This document shows, piece by piece, positions 19,869 through 31,000 of a stretch of DNA of 64,000 nucleotides (position 1 is the first letter of the stretch; every line of letters starts with the position of its first letter). The DNA comes from Tranzscheliella williamsii. Its lineage: Eukaryota > Basidiomycota > Ustilaginomycetes > Ustilaginales > Ustilaginaceae. The notes beneath the pieces were generated by a model. It made no database searches and was not told the DNA's origin. It saw only the letters and a list, made by a program, of their open reading frames with translations. A program made the position numbers and the translations under genes. The stretch lies in contig JALBYF010000029.1 of the NCBI GenBank assembly GCA_023212725.1, positions 1 to 64,000 of the forward strand. Direction: 5' to 3'.

Positions 19869-21311
19869 ATGCTGTCGCGCGGTGTGCTCGGTGGCACACT
19901 GGGGTCCATGTCGGCTTTCTTGTATAGCTGGACGCCAGTCATCTTACTGTTCTGCTTTATTGTGTTCACGTTTTTCTTCTACATCGCTATTCCTTCTAAG
20001 ATGCATGAGGTGCTCTGGTATATCTGGTTGTCCCTGCAGACCTTGACGGCGCTCTCTGTATCGACCGAAGCCATGCAGTCTATCCGACCCGCGGTCAAGG
20101 CGCGAAGGGAGTTCCGCAAGGCAAGCAAGGAGGGCTGGAGCGAGCTCGAAAACGGCAAACCTTGGCCCCATATCGACGTAGTCCTGGTCGCCTATCTGCC
20201 CAACGAGAAGGACATCATCATGCGCCAGGTTCGCTACGCGCTTCGCGAGATCAACTATCCCACAGACAAGATCAACATCAACGTGGTCTACAACACTCCC
20301 AAGCCCATCGAGCCAGTGGAGAGCCAGCTGGCCCAGCTCGAAAAGGTGCACAGTAACCTTCGAGTCATCAAGGTCCCCTCCTCTACGTCCAAGGCGGAGA
20401 ACATCAATTACTACCTCTCGCTCGATATGAAGTGCGATATCATTACCCTATACGACACAGACCATTACCCGGACCCGAACGCTCTGCGCTGGGTTGCTCG
20501 TCGGTTCTTGAAAGGCGGAATTGACATTATTCAAGGCAGATGCTGCATATACAACTACGACGAGACCTGGCTCACCCGCCTCGTCGCAGCCGAATTCGAC
20601 ATGATCTATGGTGTCATGCACAGCGGTCGCGCCGAGCTGCAGGGCTATGGATTCTTTGGCGGCTCGAATGGACACTGGAATGCCTCGCTGCTCAAAACAT
20701 TGGGCATGCAAAAGCACATGCTCACCGAAGATATCGACAGCTCTCTGAGGGCCATTATCTCGGGTGCCCGCATCGAATATGACCTCAAAGTGCTTTCCTA
20801 CGAATTGGCACCCGAGACCAGCGCTGCCTTGCTCAAGCAGCGTATGCGATGGGCGCAGGGCTGGACGCAGGTGGCCTTCCGACATGCTATCCCTGCCGTG
20901 CGCCGAGGCGCCTATTCGGATGGCAACGGTTGGCGATCGCGCATCGGGCTCTTCCAACTGCTAGTCTACCGTGAAGCGTACTTCTATATCAACGTTCAGC
21001 TTCTCTTTATCCTGCTTTCCTCGCTCGTTCTCTGCTTCCCCGGGCCGGGTCTCAAGCAGTGGTTCCACGATTTTGGAGGATACCAGCTTTCGATGTGGGC
21101 GCTGGCTCTCAACCTCGTCTGCTTGTTCGTCACCATCTGCATCACCATGAAGAACCGTTCCAACTTCACCGCCGCTTGGGGCATCATTGAATTCGGCCTG
21201 CTCGCCCCCTTCTACTACACTTTGGTCAGCTTCATGTCCATCTTTTGCCACTTCCGCGAGTTCATCAAGTTCGAAAAGTGGAACCCTACTGCCAGATCTA
21301 ACAAGAAGTGA
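19869..21311 (+). CDS. Family 2 processive-type glycosyltransferase (fungal GT2)
   Basis: This is an intronless protein of 480 residues. Two hydrophobic segments (about 17-37 and 43-60) precede the catalytic domain, and four or more follow it from about residue 365. The active-site series of family 2 enzymes is complete: VVLVAYLPNEKD near 95-106, YDTDHYPD (D196, D198), TEDID (E287, D288) and the product-binding QRMRW (324-328). This layout is shared by cellulose-synthase and NodC-like enzymes and by the conserved fungal GT2 described as needed for hyphal growth on surfaces in the wheat pathogen Zymoseptoria. The product is unknown. The chain is too short to be a chitin synthase and lacks their other motifs. 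The gene is head-to-head with the acyltransferase fusion, and UTP20 follows on the same strand. Confidence 0.85.
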   Translation: MLSRGVLGGTLGSMSAFLYSWTPVILLFCFIVFTFFFYIAIPSKMHEVLWYIWLSLQTLTALSVSTEAMQSIRPAVKARREFRKASKEGWSELENGKPWPHIDVVLVAYLPNEKDIIMRQVRYALREINYPTDKININVVYNTPKPIEPVESQLAQLEKVHSNLRVIKVPSSTSKAENINYYLSLDMKCDIITLYDTDHYPDPNALRWVARRFLKGGIDIIQGRCCIYNYDETWLTRLVAAEFDMIYGVMHSGRAELQGYGFFGGSNGHWNASLLKTLGMQKHMLTEDIDSSLRAIISGARIEYDLKVLSYELAPETSAALLKQRMRWAQGWTQVAFRHAIPAVRRGAYSDGNGWRSRIGLFQLLVYREAYFYINVQLLFILLSSLVLCFPGPGLKQWFHDFGGYQLSMWALALNLVCLFVTICITMKNRSNFTAAWGIIEFGLLAPFYYTLVSFMSIFCHFREFIKFEKWNPTARSNKK

Positions 21312-21717
21312 ACCGTTCCCACTTACTCGCCCCGCTCACCTCACCTTGATATCACCAAGTGCTCTTTTCGTCCGTTCCGGCTGTTTTTCACTTCCGCTCT
21401 CTTTTACGCTGTACTCTACCTCACCTCTTTTTCCAGGCCATTGTTTTTCAGCTTGCAGGTCCCTCACACAAACATTCTAGTTTCGCTAATGGCCACCTTT
21501 AGCTTGCCAGCCAGCTTGACTATAGCACTGCCGGTGCTATGAATTGTGATTGTAGATTGGTGGTTGTCTCGTCACGCTGTTTCCGATGTCGATGGAGAAA
21601 CGAAGGAAAGGCGCTGTTAAATCGCATAGTACGACCTCGGAATTCGGAGAGGCGCATTCGCCATCAAAAGCAAAATTTTAAGAAGTCGAGCTTCGTTGCT
21701 CAAAAAAAGGCTTTCGC

Positions 21718-21729
21718 GCGAAAATTTCC
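21718..21729 (+). promoter_or_regulatory. RRPE-like element upstream of UTP20
   Basis: GCGAAAATTTCC lies 274 bases before the UTP20 ATG. The identical twelve bases occur in reverse orientation 290 bases before KRI1. The A/T core resembles the yeast ribosomal-RNA-processing element. Confidence 0.5.
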
Positions 21730-21821
21730 AGGCGCAGCTGCGCGTAACGGTTGAGCTTTCCAGGACGGAGAACATCACGAATCGACTTTTGCTGCCCTCT
21801 CCACTTGGCCTTGTCGATCCT

Positions 21822-21830
21822 CTCATCGTC
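21822..21830 (-). promoter_or_regulatory. PAC-like element upstream of UTP20
   Basis: CTCATCGTC, or GACGATGAG on the minus strand, contains the GATGAG core of the polymerase A and C box that pairs with RRPE in yeast ribosome-biogenesis promoters. The same nine bases stand just before the PRMT3 ATG. Confidence 0.35.
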
Positions 21831-22002
21831 GTTGTCACTGCCACCACCGTGTCAGCCACTGCCACCACCGTCTTTTCCATTGCCATCAATATCGAAACTC
21901 CTACTCTAAGTCTGCAATTATCTTGCCCCGGCGATCATTCCTGCCTAGCTACGATCATCGATGCACTGAAGGTCTTGATATCACGCATACCCGCTGATCA
22001 AC

Positions 22003-25000
22003 ATGGCAACCAGCGCTGGACAGCCCAGAAAAGCGGCCAGCTCCGGCTCGAGGGAACAAGCCCGACGTAAAGCGGACAAAAAGTCGGCAAAGATTCGCAA
22101 AGCACAGCTAAGCTCCAGTGGTAACCAAGCAAGCGCTAAGCAAAAGACGCTCAAACAGATCAATAAGCACGCCGACAAGGTTAGCACAAGGTTTCGCTAT
22201 GCGTCTTTCAACCAGCGTCTCAAGGATGTCCATCTCCCCCCTGCTGCCATCAGCGCAAGCACCTCCTACCGGCCGTACTCGGGTCTTGAAGCTCCCTTGG
22301 CCGCTGCCTCGCCGTCTGCCGCTGCTGCTACCTCTGCCCATGTCGATGCGGATCCCACACTTCAGGACACTGACCTTGATTATACCGACCAAGACGCCCA
22401 GTCATCCTTGCATGTCCAGACATCCTTCGCAAATGCGCTCCAAGCATGGACAGACCTGAATCTTTCCAATGCATTCCAGACTCTGTATCGCCAGCTCAAC
22501 CCTATTTCGCAGTCGCTGCCGCAGCTCATTCACCACCGCTCCACAATCTCCGACGTCTTGTCGGCCTGCTTGTCCAGCTCCCATGATTGGCTGGCTTGGG
22601 ACGCAGCGCTTGACCTACTCCCTCGTTTGGCAAAGGATCTAGGTTCAGAATTCCTCCCCATCTACCCAACAAGCTTGCGCAGCGCCATCCATATCACCAC
22701 CACGACCAAAGCCACTACCAATGGAGATGAGAGGGCAGCAGCCGTGCTCGTGGAGAGAGGCTTCCAGTCCGCGGCCTGGATCCTCAAAGCCGTCAGTCCC
22801 TTCATCGTCAGCAAGCAGTCCGCCCAGCAGCCGTCCTCCCTCGATGCTGACGACGACGCTATCGATCAGCAATTGTCGGTGGAAGATGACCCGGTCGAAG
22901 AGCAGGTAGACGAGAGGACACAGCATCTTCTTCAAACTTGGCTCGTCATCCGGCCGTATATCGGCTGGAGGCCCGTGACTCCCTATGTCCGCCGCGCAAG
23001 ACCTACCACTTCGCACGAGGATGGCAGCGGCTCGGAAGACGAAAGCACCATCGAAGATGAGACAGACGAAGACGCCGCGGCTGAAGAACAACTTCCTGAT
23101 CAGTCTGATGTGCAGGACAACCGGATTCCGCCAAACTTTGGATATTTTGCCAATACCGATAAGCGCCGCATCTCTCCATTCACTCGCCGCTTCGCCTCAG
23201 AGGCGTTCGCCCACCTCTTGCGCAAGACCCGAGGTAAACAGCTACAAAACATCTCTGCTGCCATCTTGGCTGACTTGCAAGAGATGCTTGCTCTCGAAGA
23301 CCAAAACGTCCGCTATCACAACCAGTCTTCTCGCCGCAATTCTGTAAGGTTTGCTCGGGGAATCGCCGGCATCTGGGTCGAGGGATGCAAGTCGGTTGAG
23401 AGGCGCCTGCATTCAAAATGGCACTCTTTGCTGTCTCTCCTTTTTGCTTCGGCTCAGCAGCCAATCTCCTTGTTGTCAGGAGAAGGCACGGACTATGCCC
23501 ATCTGACCCGTCTTATGGTCGGCCGATTGACCATTACAGCGCTCGTGCATTACTCCAGCGCAGTTCACCTTGCCCCAGTGATCGAATTGCTTTCTGATCA
23601 TGTGGAAAGGAGCATCACAAGTTTAGAGTCGGCTCTCCAATCTGAAACCCTCGAGCTGGACCCTCACCGCCAATTCGCATCCCTGACCGAGGCGGTAGAG
23701 TGGCTGGCATGCGCCGTCGGTGTCAGAAAGGGCACGCGGGTGGCAGACTCTATCAAACCTGCGTTGTTCGGTCTGCTTCAACGACTCGCACCTCTACTCT
23801 TGCATCATGCTGTACAGGAGCCCGATGGCGCCGGTCTTAGGACATCCGTGATCATGTTGCTGGCACTATCCATCCCGGTTGGCCGTCTTCAAGATCTCAT
23901 CAGTTCAGGTCTCAAAATTATCGAGTCAGTTGCCCCTATCTCGACGTTGTCAGCGAGTCAGGACGCTGGGATTGTTACACGTCAAGTTTTGTGGCCGGAA
24001 TTCAGTGCGCTTGTCGAGGCCTTGGCGCAGCCTGAACTCGAATGGGGTGGCTTCAAACAGTTCGTTCTGCCAAGCGTACTGACTTCCACAGCTGAAACTG
24101 TTGCCTCTGCTATGGCATCTCCTCGGAGCAAAGATCAGGCGATCACTCTTCTGGAGAGGCTTGACAAGCAAGGTCAGCTACAAGAGCTTCGATCTGCTTC
24201 GCCGACTCCGGCCTTGACTCGCTGGTCAAAGCTCATCTCTGCTGAGATCGAGGCACGCCTCGAAAGGCTTACGGCTCTGCTGTGTGTAGGACAGCCCGGG
24301 ACGTCCAGCTCGGGGCAAGCTGCGGCTACTTTCTCTGACCAGGAACGTCTCGAGCCCCTCATCTCAGCCCTCCGTCTGGCAGCTGTTCCTCGCACAACGG
24401 CCGCTGCTAGGTTCAGCGAGTTGTTGGTTCGACTAGTACGAGATGGACTTCTCACGAAAGATTTTCTACCGTCCGCTGAGCAGGCAAAACAACTCTACGA
24501 GCGCTTGGTCATCAACCCTGCTCTCCTCCTCGGACTTGCGCTGGATAGTCTCGCCACTCTAGAGGAGCGGAATGGCCAGAAACAGTCTGAAGTGGCCACG
24601 CAGCTGTTCAGCTCTGATCTCGCCGTAGCCAAGATCATACGCTGCGCATCTTGGCACCGCGGTGCTCTTCATGGTCTCAGTAGACTTCTTATGGTCAGTG
24701 AATCAAGAACACAACTTCCATTGCCAACCCTCTCAGAGATCCACGGCACTCTGTCCGTGGCGGTCATGTCATCCGATTCAGTCATCCGTCTCTCAGCACT
24801 CAACATACTCTCGCTTATCGAAAAGGCCCAGCCGGCAACTGACGAAAGGCTGTTGCACCGCCTCGTCGAGATCGAGAACACGCCTTTGGGAGTTGCAACC
24901 ATTCGTGACAGGAATGTCCGTATGCGAGCCGTGGGCCGCGATCTTGGGCGCATCCTTACCACTTCCAAGACGCCCAACAATAATCAGATGGCACAGCGCG

Positions 25001-28000
25001 ATTCTTTAGTGATCCTCTACATCCTTGCCAGCCTTAAGCTCAATCTCAGGCCCATCTGGGCTGAGTCGATCAAGACTCTCACCGACATCCTGGCTTCTGG
25101 CCACAGGCTGACAGAAGACACTTTGTTCGCCGCGGCCCTGGGCGAGATAGAGGCGGGTCAGCAGATTCAAACCGCGGAACTGCGTGCAATTCCCCAAGCT
25201 TGGCCCAGTCAGCAGTCGCTTTCTGACCGAGATCTAGAAGTTGACGAGGTGGAGCCAGACCGTATCCTCAGAGACGACACTGAGGCTGTCCAGATCGACG
25301 ATGATAAGCAGTTCCAAGATCCGATTCTTTTGGGTCGAAGGAAGGCTACCAGGAGCTGCATCGAACACGCTCGTACGAGCGCGGGTGCGGTCAGCTCTGC
25401 TTCCTGCTCTACAACTCTGCTCGACTGTATCGACACACAGAGACCGGAAGCGCGTCTCGACATTGTCAATTACCGGCTACAAATCCTCAAGCTACTGAGA
25501 GAGATTTTCCCAGTCGTCGAACGCAACAACGCTTCGTTCGTACAAGTCTTTCTAAGGGACGCAGGCCCCCGAAACGTTGCTGGCGTCTCCGTCTCCCCTC
25601 TGGACGAGGAAGAGGATGAGGCAGCCGACGAACAGATCGCACAAAACTCAAAACAAATGAAGCTTGGCAAGAAGGACAGACAAGCCCAACTTTCCGCCTA
25701 TCTAGAGGTATTCGGAAAGCTCAAGAATCCAAAGGCGCTGTCACGAGCTGAAGAGTTGCACACCTACTTCCTGAATCTGTGCGCTTCGGCAGAGCTCTCC
25801 ATTCAGAAACTGGCGCTGGAGGCCATCCTCACCTGGAAGGAAGAGTCCGTCTATCCCTATGCCTCACAGCTCAAAGCTTTGCTGGAAGGCGGAACGTTCC
25901 GTGACACCTTGGCAACGTTCACACTGTCCACTGATTCGGACGTTGTGCAGGGCTTCCATCGACCTAAGCTGATGCCCTTGGTCATTCGCTTGCTCTTTGG
26001 CGCTCTGTTGTCGCGTAAGGGCAACAAGACCAGCGGCGTCGGTCAAAAGGCGAGGAGGGGAGCCGTCCTCGGTGCTCTCGCAGATATGGGTTCACAAGAG
26101 CTCGTCACGCTGGTTGACCTTATGCTGGCGCCCTTCAGTGACCAAGTTACGGAGACCCTGGGCGATAACATCTTCCAGTTCTCGGCGCAGCCTCCCGTCG
26201 CGTCGACTAGGCGACAAATCGGCTATCTTACGTTGCTTTCCGACGTCGTCAAGCAGATTGGAGCCGGTCTGCTTCCTCATTGGCACAGATTCGTGTCTGC
26301 AACCCTCAACATGACCTACCACGCGCATCAATCCATCACTCAGGTTCACGATGGCCTCGCGGCCCACGACAGCGACACGCGTAGGACCATCTCTGCCCGC
26401 ACTTCGGTCCCTCGACTGGTTAGACAAGCTGGATATAAGAGGCTTGGGGACTTCTTCAGCAGGCCAAAAGCAGCTGCTGCATTCAATTGGCATCCGTATC
26501 TTCCGGCGATCTTCTCCGGCCTCATCTCGCCGCGCCTTGATGCCCTCAAGATCGAGTCCAGCCAGGGCTCGTCTGCGCTCTTGGAGGTGTTTCACATCTG
26601 GGCCGGCCAGAGCGAGACGGTTCGCCTTTTAGGCGCCTATGACAATCGCGTGCTTCCCAGCATCTTTAGCATCCTAGAGGCTCCTGTCGTAAAGCCCAGC
26701 GCGGTCTCGACTGTGCTGGATATTGCGGAGAAAGTGCTTGCGGCAGCCTCGTTAGAAGCGGAGGCTGGCTTAAACGCCGCCCAACAGATGAGCGACGAAA
26801 GCAGCAATACGGACGCAAGCATCACGGAGCTTCTGGTCAGGCCGCACGCCTCTGCAATACTCAACAGCGTATCCTTTCTGATTGAAGTTACCAACTCCGC
26901 CATTCGTTCCTCCGTCACCATTGCTGGTACCGATGATCTTCTACGACGGGAGATATCGCTGCTTGCGTCTCTTTCAGTGTTCGTCACGAAGCCAGAAGAT
27001 GCGAGCCGGCTCTTGAGAATCCTCAGTCCTATGATGAAGAAGTCCAACCACCTCGTTCCTGAAAGGACCAAGACCGAGCTGCTCATCATCTTTGAGCGTT
27101 TGCTTTCCCTGACACCCGAGTTTCAAGACAAGGACTCGGATACGTTCCGCAGCACGTATGGCATGCTCTGCGCGCTCTTTTCCTCTTTGCGAAGCACTCA
27201 CTCCAGGAAAACGCTCAGTCTTGCTCTCTCTCGGTGCGCCGAGGTGGATACCTCTCTGGCTCGTGTCTGCACTTGGTTGATGCAACTGAACGCAGTGAGC
27301 CGTCGCAGGGTAGAAGAGCGCGACTTTGATCAGATGTTTGGCGCTTTCGATGCCATCAACGACCCTGCTACTTCTTTGGGGCTCGTGGAGTGGCAGCCGC
27401 TGGTTCACAATATGCTCTTCCTTATCCTCGACCCGGGGGAGCTGTCCGTCCGCAGCAATGCCAATGCGTCGCTCGTCAAGTTCATCCAGCAGACGGCTGC
27501 CGAATCAGATGCCGGAGCTCAAGACGGCAATCCATTTCTAGAGTTGTTTATGAGATCCGTTTGGCCAGGGCTCAAGAAGGCCATCCGCAATAAGTCTGAA
27601 CTCGTACGACGTGACGTTCTGGCTGTCATCTCTTCGGCTGCCGAACATCTCCCAAAGAACAGGACCATGTCAGAGCTGTCCGGGCTGCTAGGTGACGGCG
27701 ACCCGGAGGTCAACTTCTTCTTCAACATCCACCATATTCAGCTGCATCGCCGCACCCGTGCAGTCCGACGACTTCCGGAGCAGACAGCCAAGACAGCAAT
27801 GAAAAGCAAGACCATAAGCGACGTGCTGGCCCCGGTGCTTGGCCACTTTCTCACGCCGGGCAATGTCGAGACGAACGACCACAACCTGGTGACCGAAGTC
27901 CTGACCAGTCTCGGCCAGCTTGCCGGCCAGATGTCGTGGGGCGGCTACAACGCTCTTTTGTGGCAGTACCTGCGCCTCGCTAACGAGAAGGGTGCAAGCG

Positions 28001-31000
28001 AGCGTGTCATGGTCCGGACGGCTATGGCGATCCTCGACAACTTTCACTTTGGCATGGAGGAGGAGGCCGACGATGAAGCAGAGGACGATGAAGCCGAGCC
28101 GAGCGACGAGCAGGACGTGAGAGCCGACGAACGGGTCGCCAAGGAGGCGCAGCGGATCAAGATCCTGGATGCCGTGACTGGCAAGCTTCTCCCAGCTTTG
28201 ATGACCTATCTCGACCAGAAAGACGAGATGGAAGATGCCACAAGGCTCCCCATCGCGGTTGGCGTGATCAGAGTGGCACAATGCCTACCGGCAAAGCAGC
28301 GCTCGATGCACATTTCCAAGCTGCTCAAAACGTTGTCAAATGTGTTCCGGAGCAAGGCGCAAGACACGAGGGACCTTGCCCGCGAGACCGCCAACAGAGT
28401 CATGGTCGCCCTAGGCCCGTCCTATCTGCCGGAATTGCTGCGGGAGATGCGCCGATCGCTGCAGCGCGGCCCGCAAAAGGCGGTTCTAGCTTTCTCTGTC
28501 CATTCCGTATTGACGCATCTGATGACCAACAAGGAGAACCCCATGACGTCTCTGCAGCAAGGCGCCAAGGATATTATCGAGATTGCCGTCGAAGACCTCT
28601 TTGGTGGCACGGCAGAGGATCGCGAGTCGATTGGTAGTAAGACTACCTATCGCGAAGTCAAGCATAGCAAGAGCATGGACACTTTCGAGCAGGTGTGCAG
28701 AGTTGTCGTCCCGCATCATGTTGCCGACGTTCTTCAGCCGCTGCGGGACATCCTTCAACAGACCGAGATACCCAAGGCCGTCAGGCAGGTCGAGGAGTGC
28801 CTGCGGCGAATCTCTAGTGGCATCGCTGCGAACTCGCAGTTCGATTCGAACAGATTTTTGACGCTGTGTGCTACTCTAATAAGACGCGATGCCGGCTTCT
28901 TGCAGGCCCGCAAACCAGAGGTAAAAGCCGCCTCGAAGAACAAGTCGGCGAGCCTGTACAGATACGCCGTGTTCCTAAAGCGCAAGGATGTCGAAGAGGG
29001 GGGAGCAAAAGACCACTACTCACGGAACGCGCACAAATTCGTCGCCTTTGGCCTCGAAATGCTCGTCACGTCGCTTCGACGGGAGCGATTTGACTTTCAG
29101 GACGAAGAAGTGCTCGCCAAGCTCAATTCCATGGTCAACTTGGTGGGCGAGACAGCCTACGCAGACGAGGCCTCGGTGTTGGAGTTGTCGCTTCGTGTGA
29201 TCGCGCAGATCATCAAGGCGCCCGTCTCTCGTGTCGACCAGGCTGTGCCTATCTTTATCAAGCAGATCTTTAACATCATTCACCAGCGCGGGTCCGCGCA
29301 TTCGCAGATCGTGCAGACCGCTTTCCGCACGCTGACGGCCATCTTGCGGGAGTGCAAGAACGCCTCGCTTTCCGAGGCGCATCTAGCCGGGCTCCTGAAG
29401 CTAATCAGCCCCGACCTCGAGGAGCCGGCGGTGCAGGGCACTCTGTTTGGGCTGCTCAGGGCCATTGTTAGCCGACGCTTTGTTGTTCCCGAAGTGTACG
29501 ACACCATGGACAAGGTGGCCGAGATGATGGTCACCAACCAGAGTCATTCCGTCCGGGATCTGTGCCGGTCTACCTACCTCCAGTTCCTGCTGGACTATCC
29601 ACAGGGTAAGCAGCGGCTAAGAAACCAGATTGGCTTTCTCGCGAAGAATCTCTCCTACGAACACGAGTCTGGCCGACTCTCGGTGCTAGAGATCAGCGAT
29701 GCTATCTTCAACAAGTTTGGCGAGGACATCCTGCGCGAATACGCCGAGATCTTCTTCGTTGCGCTTGCTATGATGCTGGCCAATGACTCGAGTACCAAGT
29801 GCCGGGAACGGGCGACCGTGCTGATCAAGACGCTCGTTCAGATCATGTCGGAGGCGCAGCAGGACAAGGTGGCGACGATGGTGCAAGCATGGGCCAGCCA
29901 GGAGTCAAAGCCAGAGCTGGCGCGTGTGGCGGTGCAGCTCTACGGCCTTCTGCTGGAGGCGCTGCCGTCGCGCAGCTCGGACTGGGCGCCGCGGATCATC
30001 GAGATTATTGCCAAGGTCCTGGTTGACTGCGCTGACGACCTGGAAGCGCTGGAAAGCGCCGGTGTTGAGGGTGTACAGCTCGACTGGCAGCTGCCGTATC
30101 ACTCTCTGCAGACGCTGGCCAAGTTGCCGGACAACGCGTCGGCCAGCGAGGCGTGCGATGCCGCCCGCCGTCTGCTGCTCTTCCCACACAAGTGGGTCCG
30201 GATCGCCTCGTCGCGGCTCTTGGGTGGCCTCTACGCCGCTCACGAGCCAGCCGCACCGTCGCTGGTCGCCCCGCAACGCGATCCGATTCGGAGTCTGGCC
30301 TTCATGGCGGACGCTGCCAAGAAGATGTCCCTGCAGCTTCGATCCGAGAATCTCGACGATGCCCTTGCCCTGCAAATCGTCAAGAACCTCGTCTGGATTG
30401 GTCGATGCTTTGCGATGCACCCGGTTGAGCGGAAGAAGCACGCCGACACCCAGGATGGAGAAGAACACGAGACGACTCTAACAAATACGGCAGATGAAGC
30501 AGATAGCGATGCAGAGATGGAAGAAGAAAAGGACGGCGCAGACGAGGCAACCACGTACGAAACAGCGAATCCTCCCGGCGACAATGACGGTGAGGAAGAA
30601 GAGGACGACGACGACGACGACGATGATGAGTCGGACGTCGGAGATGCGAGTCGGCGAGAAGCGGAGATGGACGCGGCGTCGGTGATTGCTGCTGATCCGT
30701 TCAAGTGGCTTGTAGCGCGGCTGTCGTTCCAGGCGCGGCTGTGCCTAGCGCAGCCGAAGCGGGCTAACTGGGCGGTGCAGCCGAGCTCGATCTTCCGGTT
30801 CTTTGGGGCGCTGGCGTCGTCGGTGGACGCGGAGCTGGTGGGGCACTTCCTGGGGCTGCTGCTGTCGCCGATCATCCGGGTGGCTGAATCGGCGGTGATT
30901 GCGGACGACGTCAAGGCGCTGGCGATCGAGGTGCAGACGCTGATCCAGGGCGTCGTCCCCATTGCGACGTTCAACCAGACCTATTCGTACCTCAAGCGCA

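Larger units (their letters stand above)
21312..22002. other. 3' flank of GT2 and promoter of UTP20
   Basis: No gene is present. The region holds an AT-rich block at 21,660-21,730 with the shared ribosome-gene element, a PAC-like CTCATCGTC at 21822-21830 and a GCCACCACCGT-type direct repeat at 21,840-21,870 just before the leader. Confidence 0.5.
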